The position numbers and the translations under genes are program-made. From Isoetes taiwanensis (lineage: Eukaryota > Streptophyta > Lycopodiopsida > Isoetales > Isoetaceae), in NCBI GenBank assembly GCA_021234155.1, contig JAJEKV010000015.1, positions 3,756,852 through 3,820,851 of the forward strand: a DNA stretch of 64,000 bases, given 5' to 3'. Each line of letters begins with the position of its first letter. Within the stretch, counting starts at the first letter, position 1. Under the pieces are notes generated by a model. It was not told where the DNA came from, did no database searches, and saw nothing but the letters and a program-made list of their open reading frames with translations. Positions 11,371-22,400 of the stretch are shown here, one piece after another.

Positions 11371-12130
11371 ACCGTCGTTGTTGAGAAACTTCCACCTTGG
11401 ACACTAGGTTATGCCACCTAACTGGGGTCAAACATTGATAACCGTATCCAATCATGGATGGAGACATCTTCGATGACTCTTGCTTCGTATTATTGTCGGT
11501 AACTCGACCAGGTGGATGTGATCGGCCCATTTGGATTGCTTGTTCCAGCATAGTTTCTCAACATGTCCTCCAAAATTTTGTTGGTGCACTCCATTTGCCC
11601 ATTTGACTGTGAATGATAAGCAAAACTCATCTACAAGTTGGTGCAGATCATGTTGAAGAAGTCTTGCTAAACAACGCTAAAGAACTTTGGATCTCTATAG
11701 GTGATGATCGACCGGGGCCTTCCGTGCAACCTGAAAAAAATCTCTTATGTAGACAACAAGGCTAGATCCAAGGCAAACATGTGCCTTTTTTGATAACTTA
11801 TCTACCACAACCATCATGGCAACAAAGCTCCTTGTTATCCTTGGAAGGCCCGCTATGAAATCCATGCTGATGACTTCTCATTTGGCATCTGGCACCGCCC
11901 AAGGTTCCAAAAAAACTCCCGACCTTTGTCTGCTGACACAACTGACATTCTTGGATATACCTGACTATATGCTTCTTCATGCCCGGCCATAAGTAGCTAC
12001 TTCTAATCTTGAAGTAGGCCTTTATAGATTCTGCATGGCCGGAAATAGGGCTATTATGTGTGTTATGGAAGATTAACTTTCTTACTCCTAGTGCTTCAAG
12101 TACGCATAGTTGTCCTTGTGATGTAAAAGA
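11371..12130 (-). pseudogene. Chromovirus copy 2: integrase (multiple stops and shifts)
   Basis: Minus strand. The zinc-binding module is recognisable near 12080-11930 (YFRPCRIYKGL.., IQECQLCQQTK). The core follows with KWEVISMDFIAGL-like sequence near 11870 that is read only by changing frame, then WNKQSKWADHIHLVE and GYQCLTPVRWHNLVSKVEVSQQ near 11560-11380. Stops and shifts occur every 50-100 bases. Unlike copy 1, the middle of the core is not deleted but is heavily mutated. Confidence 0.8.
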
Positions 12131-12239
12131 TTGCCTTCCTTTTTAAAATGTTTGAAGGTCTCTCTTTCCTTTTCCGTCCTTGTGCTCTTGCAAAGACTAG
12201 CCCATATGTGCTTGAACTCCATGTTAGAGGAGATGGCTT

Positions 12240-12737
12240 CTTCTATCTTCTTGCCGAATTCGCTTGTCGAAGCGGAGATGGCATTGCAAAATGATGCTTC
12301 AAAAGCTTGCCAATAAGTGGCGACGTCTTAGCATCTCCACGACTTTCCTCAAATGGGCTGCATGCTCTTCCATTGATTTGATGTAGATCACAATGACGTC
12401 GAAGAAAAATTGGTGACGAACTCATCTAAGAAATCTTCGAAGATGTCGTTCCTCAAGTGCATAAAAGTCGATGGAGCATTTGATAGGCTCAGGGGCATTA
12501 CTGTGAACTCATAGTGCCCATACCGTGTTCTGAAGGAGTCTTATAATTATCTTCCTCCTTCATCCTTATTTGATGATTGCCCGATCTTAAGTCGATTTTG
12601 TCGAAGAATGCTCCTTGGGGCTGATCCATTATGTCTTTTGCTTGTTGAGCTGCCAATGGTTGATATACATCTTTAGACTTCCATCCTGGCCAAAAGGATC
12701 AACTCCTACAACTGCTTCTTGAGCTCTGCTAGCTCGT
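12240..12737 (-). pseudogene. Chromovirus copy 2: RT fragment fused to post-RNase H sequence
   Basis: Minus strand from 12737: the lead-in ELAELKKQL, a shortened WQLNKQKT region, [28 protein letters not shown]-like sequence, and a corrupted [11 protein letters not shown] where the catalytic YLDD-type motif should be. Near 12315 the reading jumps from the RT thumb (LRRRHLLASF) to sequence that normally follows RNase H, so about 1 kb encoding the RT connection and RNase H is deleted. The copy ends abruptly at the LTR remnant starting at 12738 on the opposite strand. Confidence 0.82.
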
Positions 12738-12894
12738 GGGACGAATGACACCTCCGTGTCCTTCACCCGGGCATTTGACCATTCTAGGTGGCCCGAGGTA
12801 GATGGAGGGCCTTTCTACGGTGATGTGGTCGTCGTGGAAAGTGGAATTCCCGTATTTATACGATGGGAGCATCATATATATCTGGGGAGCGTCA
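12738..12894 (+). repeat. Chromovirus LTR, 3'-terminal remnant
   Basis: Matches the inverse of 51342-51500 throughout, including gcatttgacc, gtgatgtggtcg and the stretch around tatttata. It ends GGGAGCGTCA, exactly as the LTR at 8398. Only the last 157 bases remain; the rest is cut at the junction with copy 2 RT. TATTTATA at 12853-12860 lies about 35 bases before the LTR end and is kept in the 51.3-kb copy, so it may be the LTR TATA box. Confidence 0.85.
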
Positions 12895-12897
12895 TAA

Positions 12898-12909
12898 TGG
12901 TATCAGAGC
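12898..12909 (+). promoter_or_regulatory. Primer binding site for initiator tRNA-Met
   Basis: TGGTATCAGAGC, the standard plant retrotransposon primer binding site, lies three bases after the LTR end. It fixes the LTR edge and the plus-strand orientation of whatever element once followed. Confidence 0.9.
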
Positions 12910-13560
12910 ATGATTTTGGTGAACCAGATCATTGCACTGGCCATGTTCTAACTCGTTAGAATGTTAATTATTTGGGGACCCTAACATAGAAACCTAGAAA
13001 ATATTGATGGCCAAATTTGTGGTAAATGAGTTAGTTAAGAAGATAAATTTGAAGGTATAGGGGTGAGACTATGTTGAGTTTTGGCAGAAAGTGATCTCTC
13101 TCTTCCAGAGGCCATAACTTTCTCTAGGAAGCTTGGATTGAGGAGATTTTTGTTCGCGAACACTCAAATCAGCCTAGGGCACCACCCTTTGGCCGATTCT
13201 TTAGCACCAAAAATTGAGCCAAAAATCAAAATCGGTGTACTTGTCTGCCTCCCTCCCCCCCCCTTTTGATTTTAAGTGCCTCAATTCCCTTTTACGCCAG
13301 TTTGACCGCGCGCGGGTTGACTAAGAAAATTTTAAAAAATAAAAAAATAACATGTGTTTATGTTTTTTTTTCTATTTATGGTTTCCAGGCGTTTCTTTTC
13401 GCACCTTGCTCTCTCCAAAAGCCGACCATTCGTCCGCCATAGCCGCTGGAGTAAGTGACCTTCGCCATAGCCACCAGAGCAAACTTCTCCCGCCATAGCT
13501 AACTCCTGCCTACCGCCTCTGCACTGTTGCCCTCACCCTTGTTCACCATTTAAGCCCTTG
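12910..13560 (+). other. Leader-like non-coding sequence after the PBS
   Basis: AT-rich sequence with short C and T runs (13250-13265, 13363-13372) and no convincing reading frame. A pyrimidine tract followed by ttccag (13382-13387) resembles a splice acceptor, but I cannot show that it is used. Confidence 0.4.
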
Positions 13561-14289
13561 CATGGACATGGCCTGTGCCAAAGGAACGAAGAGCTACTCT
13601 TCCTGCAAAGTCTTCTAACTCTTTGTCGAACTCAGCTGTAACCTCGGCGACACACCGGACGGCCCCGCCAAGATCGAGCTCCTCCTAGAGCAGTTAGTTC
13701 AGAGGTTCATGGAGGGAGACCAAATTCCTTATCTTGTATTTCACCTAACGGAGCGGTTCCTGCTAAAACTTAATGCTTAAGGCGAGAGATACACGCTTGT
13801 GGAGCAGGAAGACCAAGTATTAACACTTGTCCACTATTACACTCCGGACTTGACCCCAGATGCGGCTGCAGAAGATGCCCGCCGTGAAGCTGCAAGAGTT
13901 ATGGCCATGGCCCAAGAGGAGGATGCACGGCAGGTTGCAAGCGGAGACCCCGCTGTTCAAGGAAAAGAATATGTTTACCTGGGGAGAGGAAGAGCCATAA
14001 CACGAGGATGCAATTTCACTTGCCCCCGTATTATTATGATGAGAAATCCCAAAGTTTCATTTGGGAGGACATATAGGCACCTCGTACCAAGAAGATCTGC
14101 AGCTGGTAGAGATACCTTGCAGAAATCCGAAGACAGACTGAGATACACTAGTTACGGGAGCAGCATGCCGAGAGAGAGGCGGCACGGCCAGCAGAGGAGC
14201 AAGCAAGGAAGAATGCTGAGTATGCCAACCGCACCATACAACGGAGCGGAAGAACACCAACCCTACTCGCTTGGGCCTCAGTATAAAAC
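13561..14289 (+). pseudogene. Unrecognised coding-like tract with in-frame stops
   Basis: One frame stays protein-like from about 13561: a first part with IELLLEQLVQRFMEG and YLVFHLTERFLLKLNA, interrupted by TAA near 13617 and 13778, then from 13799 an uninterrupted stretch rich in Ala, Arg and Glu (EDARREAARVMAMAQEED) followed by basic sequence. I do not recognise the family. It lies downstream of an LTR edge and PBS on the same strand and merges in frame with the histone H3-like sequence. It may be a captured host gene, an unusual gag, or an unrelated pseudogene. The composition is more GC-rich than the surroundings. Confidence 0.45.
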
Positions 14290-14688
14290 ACGGCATGGGA
14301 TTGCAAAGGAGATGGGGGACACTCGCCGCGAGATCCTGGTTCAACGGGCCCGACACCCAGCCACTGGAGGCAAAACCCTTCCCCTTGTGCCTCCATCTCG
14401 TCAGAGGAAGCCCCACAGGTATAGATCGGGGATAGTTACCTTGTGAGAGATCAAGAAGTACTAAAAGTCGACGGAGCTCTTATTGCGGAAGCTGCCCTTC
14501 CAGCGGTTAGTCCGAGAAATTGCCCAAGAGTTCCAGACCCATGCCATCCTCGCTTTGCAGGAGGCTATAAAGGATTATCTCGTCGCCCTCTTCGGTGACG
14601 CCAACCTTTGTGCCATACATGCTAAACGTGTGACCATTATGCCAAAGGATTTGGCCTTGGCCATCGGATTCGCGGGGATCGTATCTAG
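14290..14688 (+). pseudogene. Histone H3 pseudogene
   Basis: Histone H3 is a nucleosome core protein. The frame reads PATGG (near 14360), an insertion of about 12 codons, then KPHRYRSGIVTL, TGA (14444) where H3 has Arg, EIKKY, TAA (14462) where H3 has Gln, [21 protein letters not shown], a small loss of the FKTDLRFQSS region, [32 protein letters not shown], and after a one-base shift HRIRGDR with stop TAG 14686-14688. Most core positions are canonical H3, not CENH3 ([13 protein letters not shown] is kept). The N-terminal tail before PATGG is barely recognisable. Both stops are one C-to-T change from the expected codons. Confidence 0.88.
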
Positions 14689-14946
14689 ATCCAACACTTT
14701 GTATTACACTTAAACTTTTGTACATATGTTTTCTTATATTAATATAATGCTCGTATGTTATCTTCTGTATGCATCACTGCTTCGTCTCCCTAACTCAAAG
14801 AACACACACCAAACTCGAGTTAAAAAATAAAAAAATATATATGAAAGAAAAAGGGAATATTTCCCCGACAAACAATTCACCCTTTAACCCCCTCTTTTCA
14901 TTGTTTTCTTGGCCTTCAACACTTTTGCTCCTCCCTCTAGCTACTA

Positions 14947-15725
14947 TGGATTACGCCAAACGCTAGCAGAGGATGGAGAGTACTAGGATTCTCAGGTCCC
15001 ATTCGAGCTCCTCCACCCCTATCTGCTACAAGACGTAGACCTCATTGCGAATATGAAGGCTCATCCTCATTATGTTGATTTCTTGGAGTTCTATACCCAG
15101 AAAATCCACAATGTGCGCCTTATGGAGATCCCCCCGACTGTATCTTGATAGAGATATCCTCATGCAGATGTTGGGCGATGACCGACATGCAGAAGACATC
15201 CTCTGCGGCATCCAACAGTGGGCAAAGCATGTCTCCATTCTTCTTCGGCCGTAAGCAAACGTACTTTGAGGTCCGTTTTGCATTAGCTATTCTTATGGAC
15301 CGATATGTCGAGGCTGGGGTTACACCATCCAAACAAGGAAAGATGCCCATTCCTTCCGATCCTGCTAAGGAGTAATGGATTAACCATACCAACTTCGCCC
15401 ATTTGAAGCAGCTAGCCGCAGAGATGCATGTGCATCGAGTCCAAGGATACAAACTCGCCGGGCTGGATGGAATCCTGACGATTATTCTCAATAATCAGGA
15501 GTATCTTTTGCTTGAGAATATTTTGTGGGTGTATTGTGTCATTGTAGATACCCATCATGCGAAGAAAAGGACATTCTTTACGAGCTGGCTGAGTATTGCA
15601 AAGGCGATTTCCTTGATTATTCTCCCCCTGTTTATCCACCACAGGTCCAGCAATTGTCCAAGTTCCACCTAGACGACCTGGAGCCTGTTGAGACGCTGTT
15701 GGGCTTACGGCATCTTGTAATATGA
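14947..15725 (+). pseudogene. Unrecognised coding-like tract, several frames
   Basis: Protein-like stretches follow each other in shifting frames: QVPFELLHPYLLQDVDLI with YVDFLEFYTQKI (about 14990-15110), FGRKQTYFEVRFALAI with LMDRYVEAGVTPSK (15240-15375), LKQLAAEMHVHRVQGYK with LAGLDGI (15403-15480), and CEEKDILYELAEYCKGDF with LDYSPPVYPPQVQQL (15550-15725). No known domain is recognised. It probably belongs to the same decayed unit as 13561-14289 because strand and composition agree. It could also be a gag-like or domesticated-transposon protein. Confidence 0.4.
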
Positions 15726-16079
15726 TCAAGGGGACAACTGAAATAGGAAAAATACCACAAGAATCCCAGGCAAGGTAGCAATCATGTCAAACCTTGAAAC
15801 CCAAAAATTAGAAGATGCCAAACTCCTCTCTCAAGAGAACCTCGTCAGGAACCAAATAACAAGGACGGTTACGCATTAAACTTCTAGCACAGACGGTAAA
15901 TCTAGACTCATAAATTCCAAGTCGCTAGACCAAAGGTCAGCCATACCAAAAAAGGCTAAACACGAGAGCTAGGCCTTCATATGCACGAAGAAAAACACCG
16001 TTGATATGTTATAACAATTAAATGACTCGAAAGGGGAAACCATACCAACTAGAGGGAGATGCCACGTCAGCAAAGCAGT
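15726..16079. other. No gene seen
   Basis: AT-rich sequence between the unrecognised coding tract and the second L1. I find no polypurine tract or LTR here that would close the element suggested by the PBS at 12898. Confidence 0.5.
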
Positions 16080-16166
16080 GCCAATTTTCTTGAAATTTTT
16101 GTCTTATCTGATTCAAATGGTTTTTTGATGAATTCCCTTAAGAATTCAAGCTATTGAATCAGATCT

Positions 16167-16529
16167 TTGGCAAAATTCATTGCTGGCCTTATAGAGGCCA
16201 AGCAATCAACAGGTTCTCCTTGTTTTGAGCTTCATATGAATAGGAGTTTTTTTGTAATTCTGAAGCAAGACCAAAGAATTACGTGTGGTTTTCTTCAAGG
16301 ATCTTTCTCAGAACTTTGGGAACATTTGATATTCAAACAGATATTTTCGGATCATTTGTTCAGGCCTGACTACACTTTTATCCCCTGCTCAGAAGAATTC
16401 GAAAATGAAATCATTGATTCTTGGCTCCTTGAATACATAGGAAAGAAAAATATCTCGCCAACAGCATTCTTCCATGTATTTTGTGATTGGATAGATAAAA
16501 AGATCTCGGTTAAGATTTTTTTTGAATGA
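16167..16529 (+). CDS. Unrecognised 120-aa open frame upstream of L1 ORF1
   Basis: An uninterrupted frame with protein-like composition (FELHMNRSFFVILKQ, LWEHLIFKQIFSDH, TAFFHVFCDWIDKK). I recognise no domain. It lies about 175 bases before L1 ORF1 in the same orientation, and the sequence between is pyrimidine-rich like an L1 5' region. It may be the N-terminal part of a longer ORF1, a separate small L1 frame, or chance. It is one of few intact frames in a region where other L1 frames are broken. Confidence 0.35.
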   Translation: MAKFIAGLIEAKQSTGSPCFELHMNRSFFVILKQDQRITCGFLQGSFSELWEHLIFKQIFSDHLFRPDYTFIPCSEEFENEIIDSWLLEYIGKKNISPTAFFHVFCDWIDKKISVKIFFE

Positions 16530-16705
16530 AATTAGGATTTAACTCCCCTGGTTTTTGCATTATCTGGCTTTAATTTGGTCTTTCTACCTAATCTTTCCTT
16601 CTTTTCCTTATTTACCTTTATTTCTTCTTAGTTTGTATCCTTTGATTTGATCTTGGCCAAATCATTCTGTTTTTCCTCACCGAGCTCTGTTTTCCCCCTT
16701 TATTA

Positions 16706-19385
16706 ATGGCTAATTTCCTCGAAAATCCTAAAAATTCAAATATTTTCAAAAACCTAAGTGCCAATTCCCTCATTCTGTTTCATAAGTTTATGCTCCTTCC
16801 TTCAAAGCAAAGAGGCGATCTTCTCAATCAATTAAGCTCCTTTCACTCTGATCCTTCAAAAGTATTAAAATTTGGGGACTTTGCTGATTTGAATTTTCTT
16901 TCAAAAGAAATGCAACATTTCTCTACAGATGTTCCCCAATGGGACAACCTCTCTAAGGATTCAGGGATCGACAATGTTGCCCCAATCATTGATGCAAATG
17001 GAGTTCCCATTCCATATGGTGATCCCAGGCTAGCCCAGCAAATTCACTCTGATCGTGATCTTACCCAAGAATTTTATAACCTGCAGGACCTGACTCGGCC
17101 TAATCTCCAGCTCTTCAAAGGTATTCATCTGAACAATTCTTCCATTGCTTCAAAGATTGAATCTCTATCTTCAACAACTGTTATTATCTGTGTTGAAAAA
17201 ATTGGAATTAACATTCAACATTTATGGGATCACCTTCTTAGACTCCATAAAGGAATTGTCATCAACTCCATCTATTGGCTAAATTATCCTTATCTTTTAA
17301 TGGAATGTAACAACAGAACTGCAAATTTCATGCTCAAATTGGGTCGTTCAACCTTCAACACACCCAGATTTCCTTCATAAAATGGAGTCCCTCTTTGCCT
17401 ATTAGTGAAGTTGGGAAATTATTTATTATCTCTGTGAGTATGAGTGACCTTCCTCCTATTTATTGGAATGAGGATTGCTTCTCCAAAATCTTTAACTCCA
17501 TTGGATCTTATATTTCCTCAGAATTATCCCCATACAGGCCACCTAAATGTTATATCCAGCTTGACATTTCCAAACCTATTCCTACTTCCATTCCTCTGAT
17601 TGATTTTTTTTGGCAAACCTATGAACCTTCAATTAAGATGGGTAGGATTACCAAATTTTTGCCAGAATTGCAATGCCAGGCATTTCTACAACTCTGCTTG
17701 CAGTATTAAAATGGTTAGAGGAGAATCAGTTGGTCAGGCTCAAAAGGGATCACAAGGGGATATTAATCATATTCACAAGTTGAATAAATCTTCAGGAAAA
17801 GTGCAGAACATTGATTATCAGAAAAACCAATATGATTCATCAGATTATATGCTACAGCAAAATCAAGGTCTGAACTATAGCTCGACTCAAGTTAAATTTC
17901 AACAGTGGATTCCATATGCTAAAGTTAATGGCAGTAAGAGAAGAATTCTATAGAATTTAAGGAAAAGCAGCAGCAACTGGTTAAAAAGATGAACAACAGC
18001 TCAATATCTCAAGACTCGACAACATTTCATCTTGCTCCTTCAACAATTAAGGCTCTCAATAAGGGCACATTATTCAATGAGCATGCTGCCATTAAAGGAA
18101 TTCTTAATGGCAACAAAGAACATGCTAATGGAAAAAATAATTTAAGCAGTCAACCTCTGATTGTTGACAAAACCAACATTGAGCATAACAAATTAATGCT
18201 CAAAGGAAAGGCCCTATGCAGTACCAGCAATATGATTTACACAAGACATTGAAGGACATTATGGAATCTAATAAAGCAGCAACAAGGAAGCAAAGAGATA
18301 TAAAGGATTTTGACAATCCTTCTAAAATAAACAAAACAGCCCTAGGGATCAGGATTTACTCTCCTGTCCCAAAAAGTAAAGAAGACTCAAAGGGAAAAGA
18401 AGAGTCATTAACTATGGAAAACAAAGAGACTGATGCAGACAGTGCAGATATTGCAGGTTCCCAAAGCAAGATCCAGTGCTCGAATAGTTTTGAGGTCCTA
18501 GCTAATTTAAATAATGATTTTTGTGCAGATACTGAAGAGCCAGTGACCTCTTTTCCTTCATTAGATCTCTCTGTGCCTACTCTTACTTCCAATCCCATAT
18601 TTACCATTACTCCTATCTTGACCCCTGATACACCCCCATTATCACCATTAATTGATTTATCTGATATCCTTGAAAACCCTGATAACCCTGTACAACCTGA
18701 AAATTCCCTTCATAATGACTCAATCTCCAGTCAAGTTGCTCTACAGCTTGCTGAATTGCATGTGGAAATTGGCGGACAAAGTGGTCATACTAGACATATG
18801 GAACATTTGGCAGTAATAAGTGACAGTGACAGTTTAATGCAGACTAAAGGGAATATTCACAAAAAAATAGATGTTAATGGATCAAAAAAATGGGAAAGAT
18901 GGGATAGAGTTAGGACAGGAAGGTAATATGACAAATTGTCCAGATAGAAAGGACAGAGACAGCAAAGGGCAAGAGGGACCCCCAAGCAACACAAACGAGG
19001 AGTTGGCAATTTCCATGCAAGATTTAATCCCTCTTGATAGTAATGTAATTGCATTTATTGGTAAAAATAATGATACAAGCTCAAAGTCAAGCTTATGCTG
19101 TGAATCTAAATTCTGGAGTTGTTCTCACCTTCAAGATCAGGTAACTTCTGACAAAGAGAACTCTGATAAAGAAAATGAAATGATAATTGTCCCAGAAAGC
19201 ACACTAATAATGGGTCCTGGGGTGATAATATTTATTTGTCATGTCCTTTATTTCCCAGTCCTAAGGTCAAAAAGGGGAGAACTAAAACCAAGTCTAAAGT
19301 TAAGCAATCAAATAGAATTCTTAACTCATTAGGAACATCTGCAAACAATACCAAAAATAAAGTCAAAGAGAATTTAAAGAATTGA
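16706..19385 (+). pseudogene. L1 copy 2 ORF1 (at least five frameshifts)
   Basis: The first frame runs from MANFLENPKNSNIF to 17380. The next (17395-17709) carries the DUF4283-like core of plant L1 ORF1: PPIYWNEDCFSKIFNSIG, then PPKCYIQLDISKPIP and an aromatic WQTYEP. A shifted frame gives LPNFCQNCNARHFYNSAC, a zinc-knuckle-like CxxC..H..C with spacing one residue off the usual CX2CX4HX4C. Frames at 17989, 18216 and 18871 continue a low-complexity hydrophilic C-terminus, including the SNSFEVLANL box common before the end of plant L1 ORF1. The protein would bind RNA. It is clearly non-functional. Confidence 0.78.
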
Positions 19386-19415
19386 TCTCTTTCCATCTTT
19401 TCCTCCTATTGCTTT

Positions 19416-22400
19416 TATAGCATTAAGATCCTTTCTTGGAATTTGAGAGGAATTAAAGGCCCTTTAAAAAGAAGAAGAGCTATCTCTCAGATTAGAGAAT
19501 ACAACGTTGACATAATTCTTTTGCAATAATTGAGGCTACCTAATTTTGAATGCTCAAATTTAGCTGACTGGATTGGACCTGGGCACTCTTCTATATGGAT
19601 TGAGGCTACAAATACCTCAGGTGGTTTATGTATGATTTGAAAAAATCTCAATCACTCTTTTTTTTTTTATAATAGTCCATGTAAAAGGTAGCAGGCAGTT
19701 ATTTTCAGTCATCTAAACTGTCCCTTTGGAGTTGTTAATATTTATGCCTCTACCATTTATAGAGAGAGAGAACCTCTTTGGCCTTAGATTAACAGTTGGC
19801 TTCAAAATCACAACTCCATTATTTGGATTCTAACAGGTGACTTCAACAATACTCCCTGCAAGGATCTTAAGTCCAGCAATAATTTGAGTATGTCAGTAAA
19901 GGAAAGAGAAAACTGGAACAATCTTCTGGATTCTCATTTATTTAGCCACATTCCTTCTTCCATTGCAAAATATTCTTGGTCTAACAAGCAAGAAGGTAAC
20001 TCCAGGGTTTTTTGTGCTTTAGACAGATTTGATATTAAAAACTCTGATCTACCCTTTTGGAATAATAGTTTTGGTCTCAAGTGATGAGAGCACTTCAATC
20101 TCAGACCATCAACCTCAGTTTCTTGAGACCAAGCATTCTCTGTATGTCAAGAGACAAGGCAATATCCCTTTTAAGTTAAATTGCTCCATTTTGAATAATG
20201 AAAAGTTCTGTGATGATTTCAAAGAATTCTATGATAATCTTCCTAGAGTGCAGGCTAATAACTCTATGAGAGCTTTTTATTCTAATATTAAAGCTTCTAA
20301 ATCTTGGATTAAGCAGTGGTCCAAAGATCTCTATGAGCAGAGAAAGAGGGAAAAAGGAAACTCCTGTTAGAAATGAAAGATGTTAGATCTAAATGGCAGC
20401 ATGAGCTTAAACAATACTCTGCATTTTCTCGAAGGCAATCTAGAGCAGGCAAGCAAAAATATTGAAGAATATGAGACAAAGGGAGCTGTTGTGAAAAGCA
20501 AAATCAAATTTTAAATTTGCATGGATAACTATAATTTTAAATTTTTCTTTAGAATTGCCAAAAATAGACTCCTTAAGAAGCAGATTACCAATATTCAAAA
20601 TGATAATGGCATCACCCTGAATGATCCAAAGGAGATTTTTGATTACTTCTACTCCAAATATTCTACCATTTTCTCTGATCAACACAATATTAGCCGGGAT
20701 AATGCTGATGCTAATGGCTACTTACAGATTTTGAATGCACTGCCTATCAATATTATTGATCCTATGAATGACCAGATTTTGAACATTCCTACTAAGGATG
20801 AGATCAAACAAACTTTAAGTAGTTTGGCCAAAGGTAAAAGTCCAAGGCCTGATGGTCTTCCCCCTGAATTTTTTATTAAATTCTGGGATGTTATTAAATC
20901 TGATCTCATTCTTTTAGTTAATGGCTTCTGGCATACCAATCACTTGCACCCAGCTTTGTCATCTGGATTTATTTCTCTTATTCCCAAAACTGGCAATCCA
21001 GAAACTTTCAGTGATTGGAGACTAATATCTTTGACCAATACAACCTTTAAGCTCTGTGCAAAAATCATAGAAAATAGAATTAAAGGCTACTTGCAAAAAA
21101 ACATCAACTTACACCAGTCTGCTTTTCTTCCAGATAGATATATCCTTGGCAATTACATTGCTGCTATGGAAGGCATGCATTGGGCTAGAATCTCCAATCA
21201 AACTTGTGTTCTCTTGAAGTTAGATTTTTCCAAGGCCTTTGACACAATTAGATGGGATTTCTTAATTCTTGCTCTCAAAAAAATTGGTTTTCCCTCAAAA
21301 TTAATTGACTTGATTATGGGACTCAACTCAAGATCTCAGTCTTCTGTAATCATCAATGGTTCTCCTGGTAGATTTTTCTCCCTTAACAGTAAGGCAAGGT
21401 TGTCCTCTAGCTCTCTATTTTATTTATTATTGTGGCTGAAATGCTTACAAGAGTTATTTTCCATCATCAGCAAGTCATCAATATTATTAGCTTAAGGCTC
21501 CCTGACAATATGAGTGATTTGACTCTAATGCAATATGCAGATGACTCATTTAGTTTTTTATTGAATGACAAAAAAAGCATTGAGTTCTTCATAAATACAA
21601 TCTTAGTGTTGCCTCTGGGATCTATCTTAATCAGCAAAATTGTGTTATTCTGGGAGAATCTTCATAGGCTAATATTCTTGGCATCAAGTGCTATGATTTT
21701 GATCATTCAACATCCCTTCTTGGTATGCCCTTATCTCTGAATACAAGCATTAAAAATCTTTGGTCTCCAATTGTTTCCAATATCATGAGAAAATTAAATA
21801 ACTATGGAAATTGTCTCTCTCTGGCAGGTAGAACTATAATTGCAACCTCTGTGCTTTCCAGCTCTCACATTTATTTCTCATCAGCTCTTCTTGCTCCTAA
21901 ATGTATCTATCAGCAAATTGAGAGAATTATCAGGAATTATATCTGGGGCAAAAATCATATGGTAACTGGAACTATGTTACTCAAAGAAAGGACAAAGGAG
22001 GTCTTGGATGTAAGAATTTACCTTTGCAAGGTTATGCACTTGTAGGAAAATATGTCTGGAAATCTCTGTTCAACCATGGCAGCCCTGCTACTTCATTAAT
22101 TATTGGCTTCAAAATAGTAAAATTGAGGGACACCCTTCAGTTACTCACCATTTGCCATCTTCAGCCTTTTTTTATATTAAGCCAGGTGCAAATACTTCAC
22201 CATTAATGAGGAACCTCATTATTGCATGGAACAGGGTCTCCAAGGCTTACTCTCGCTCTGATGTAGATAATGCTTGTCACAATACCAACTGGAATCCAAA
22301 ATTAGCTATGCGTGATCAAAATCCCTTAACTTTAAAGCATCCTAGAATTTACAGGAAATGGCTTGAGAAGAATATTACATCTCTGGGAGATTTGTGGCAT

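Noticed and set aside
14290-14688. CENH3 (centromeric H3) identity
   Set aside because: The alpha-N/alpha-1 region keeps the canonical H3 sequence [13 protein letters not shown], and loop 1 is shortened rather than extended.
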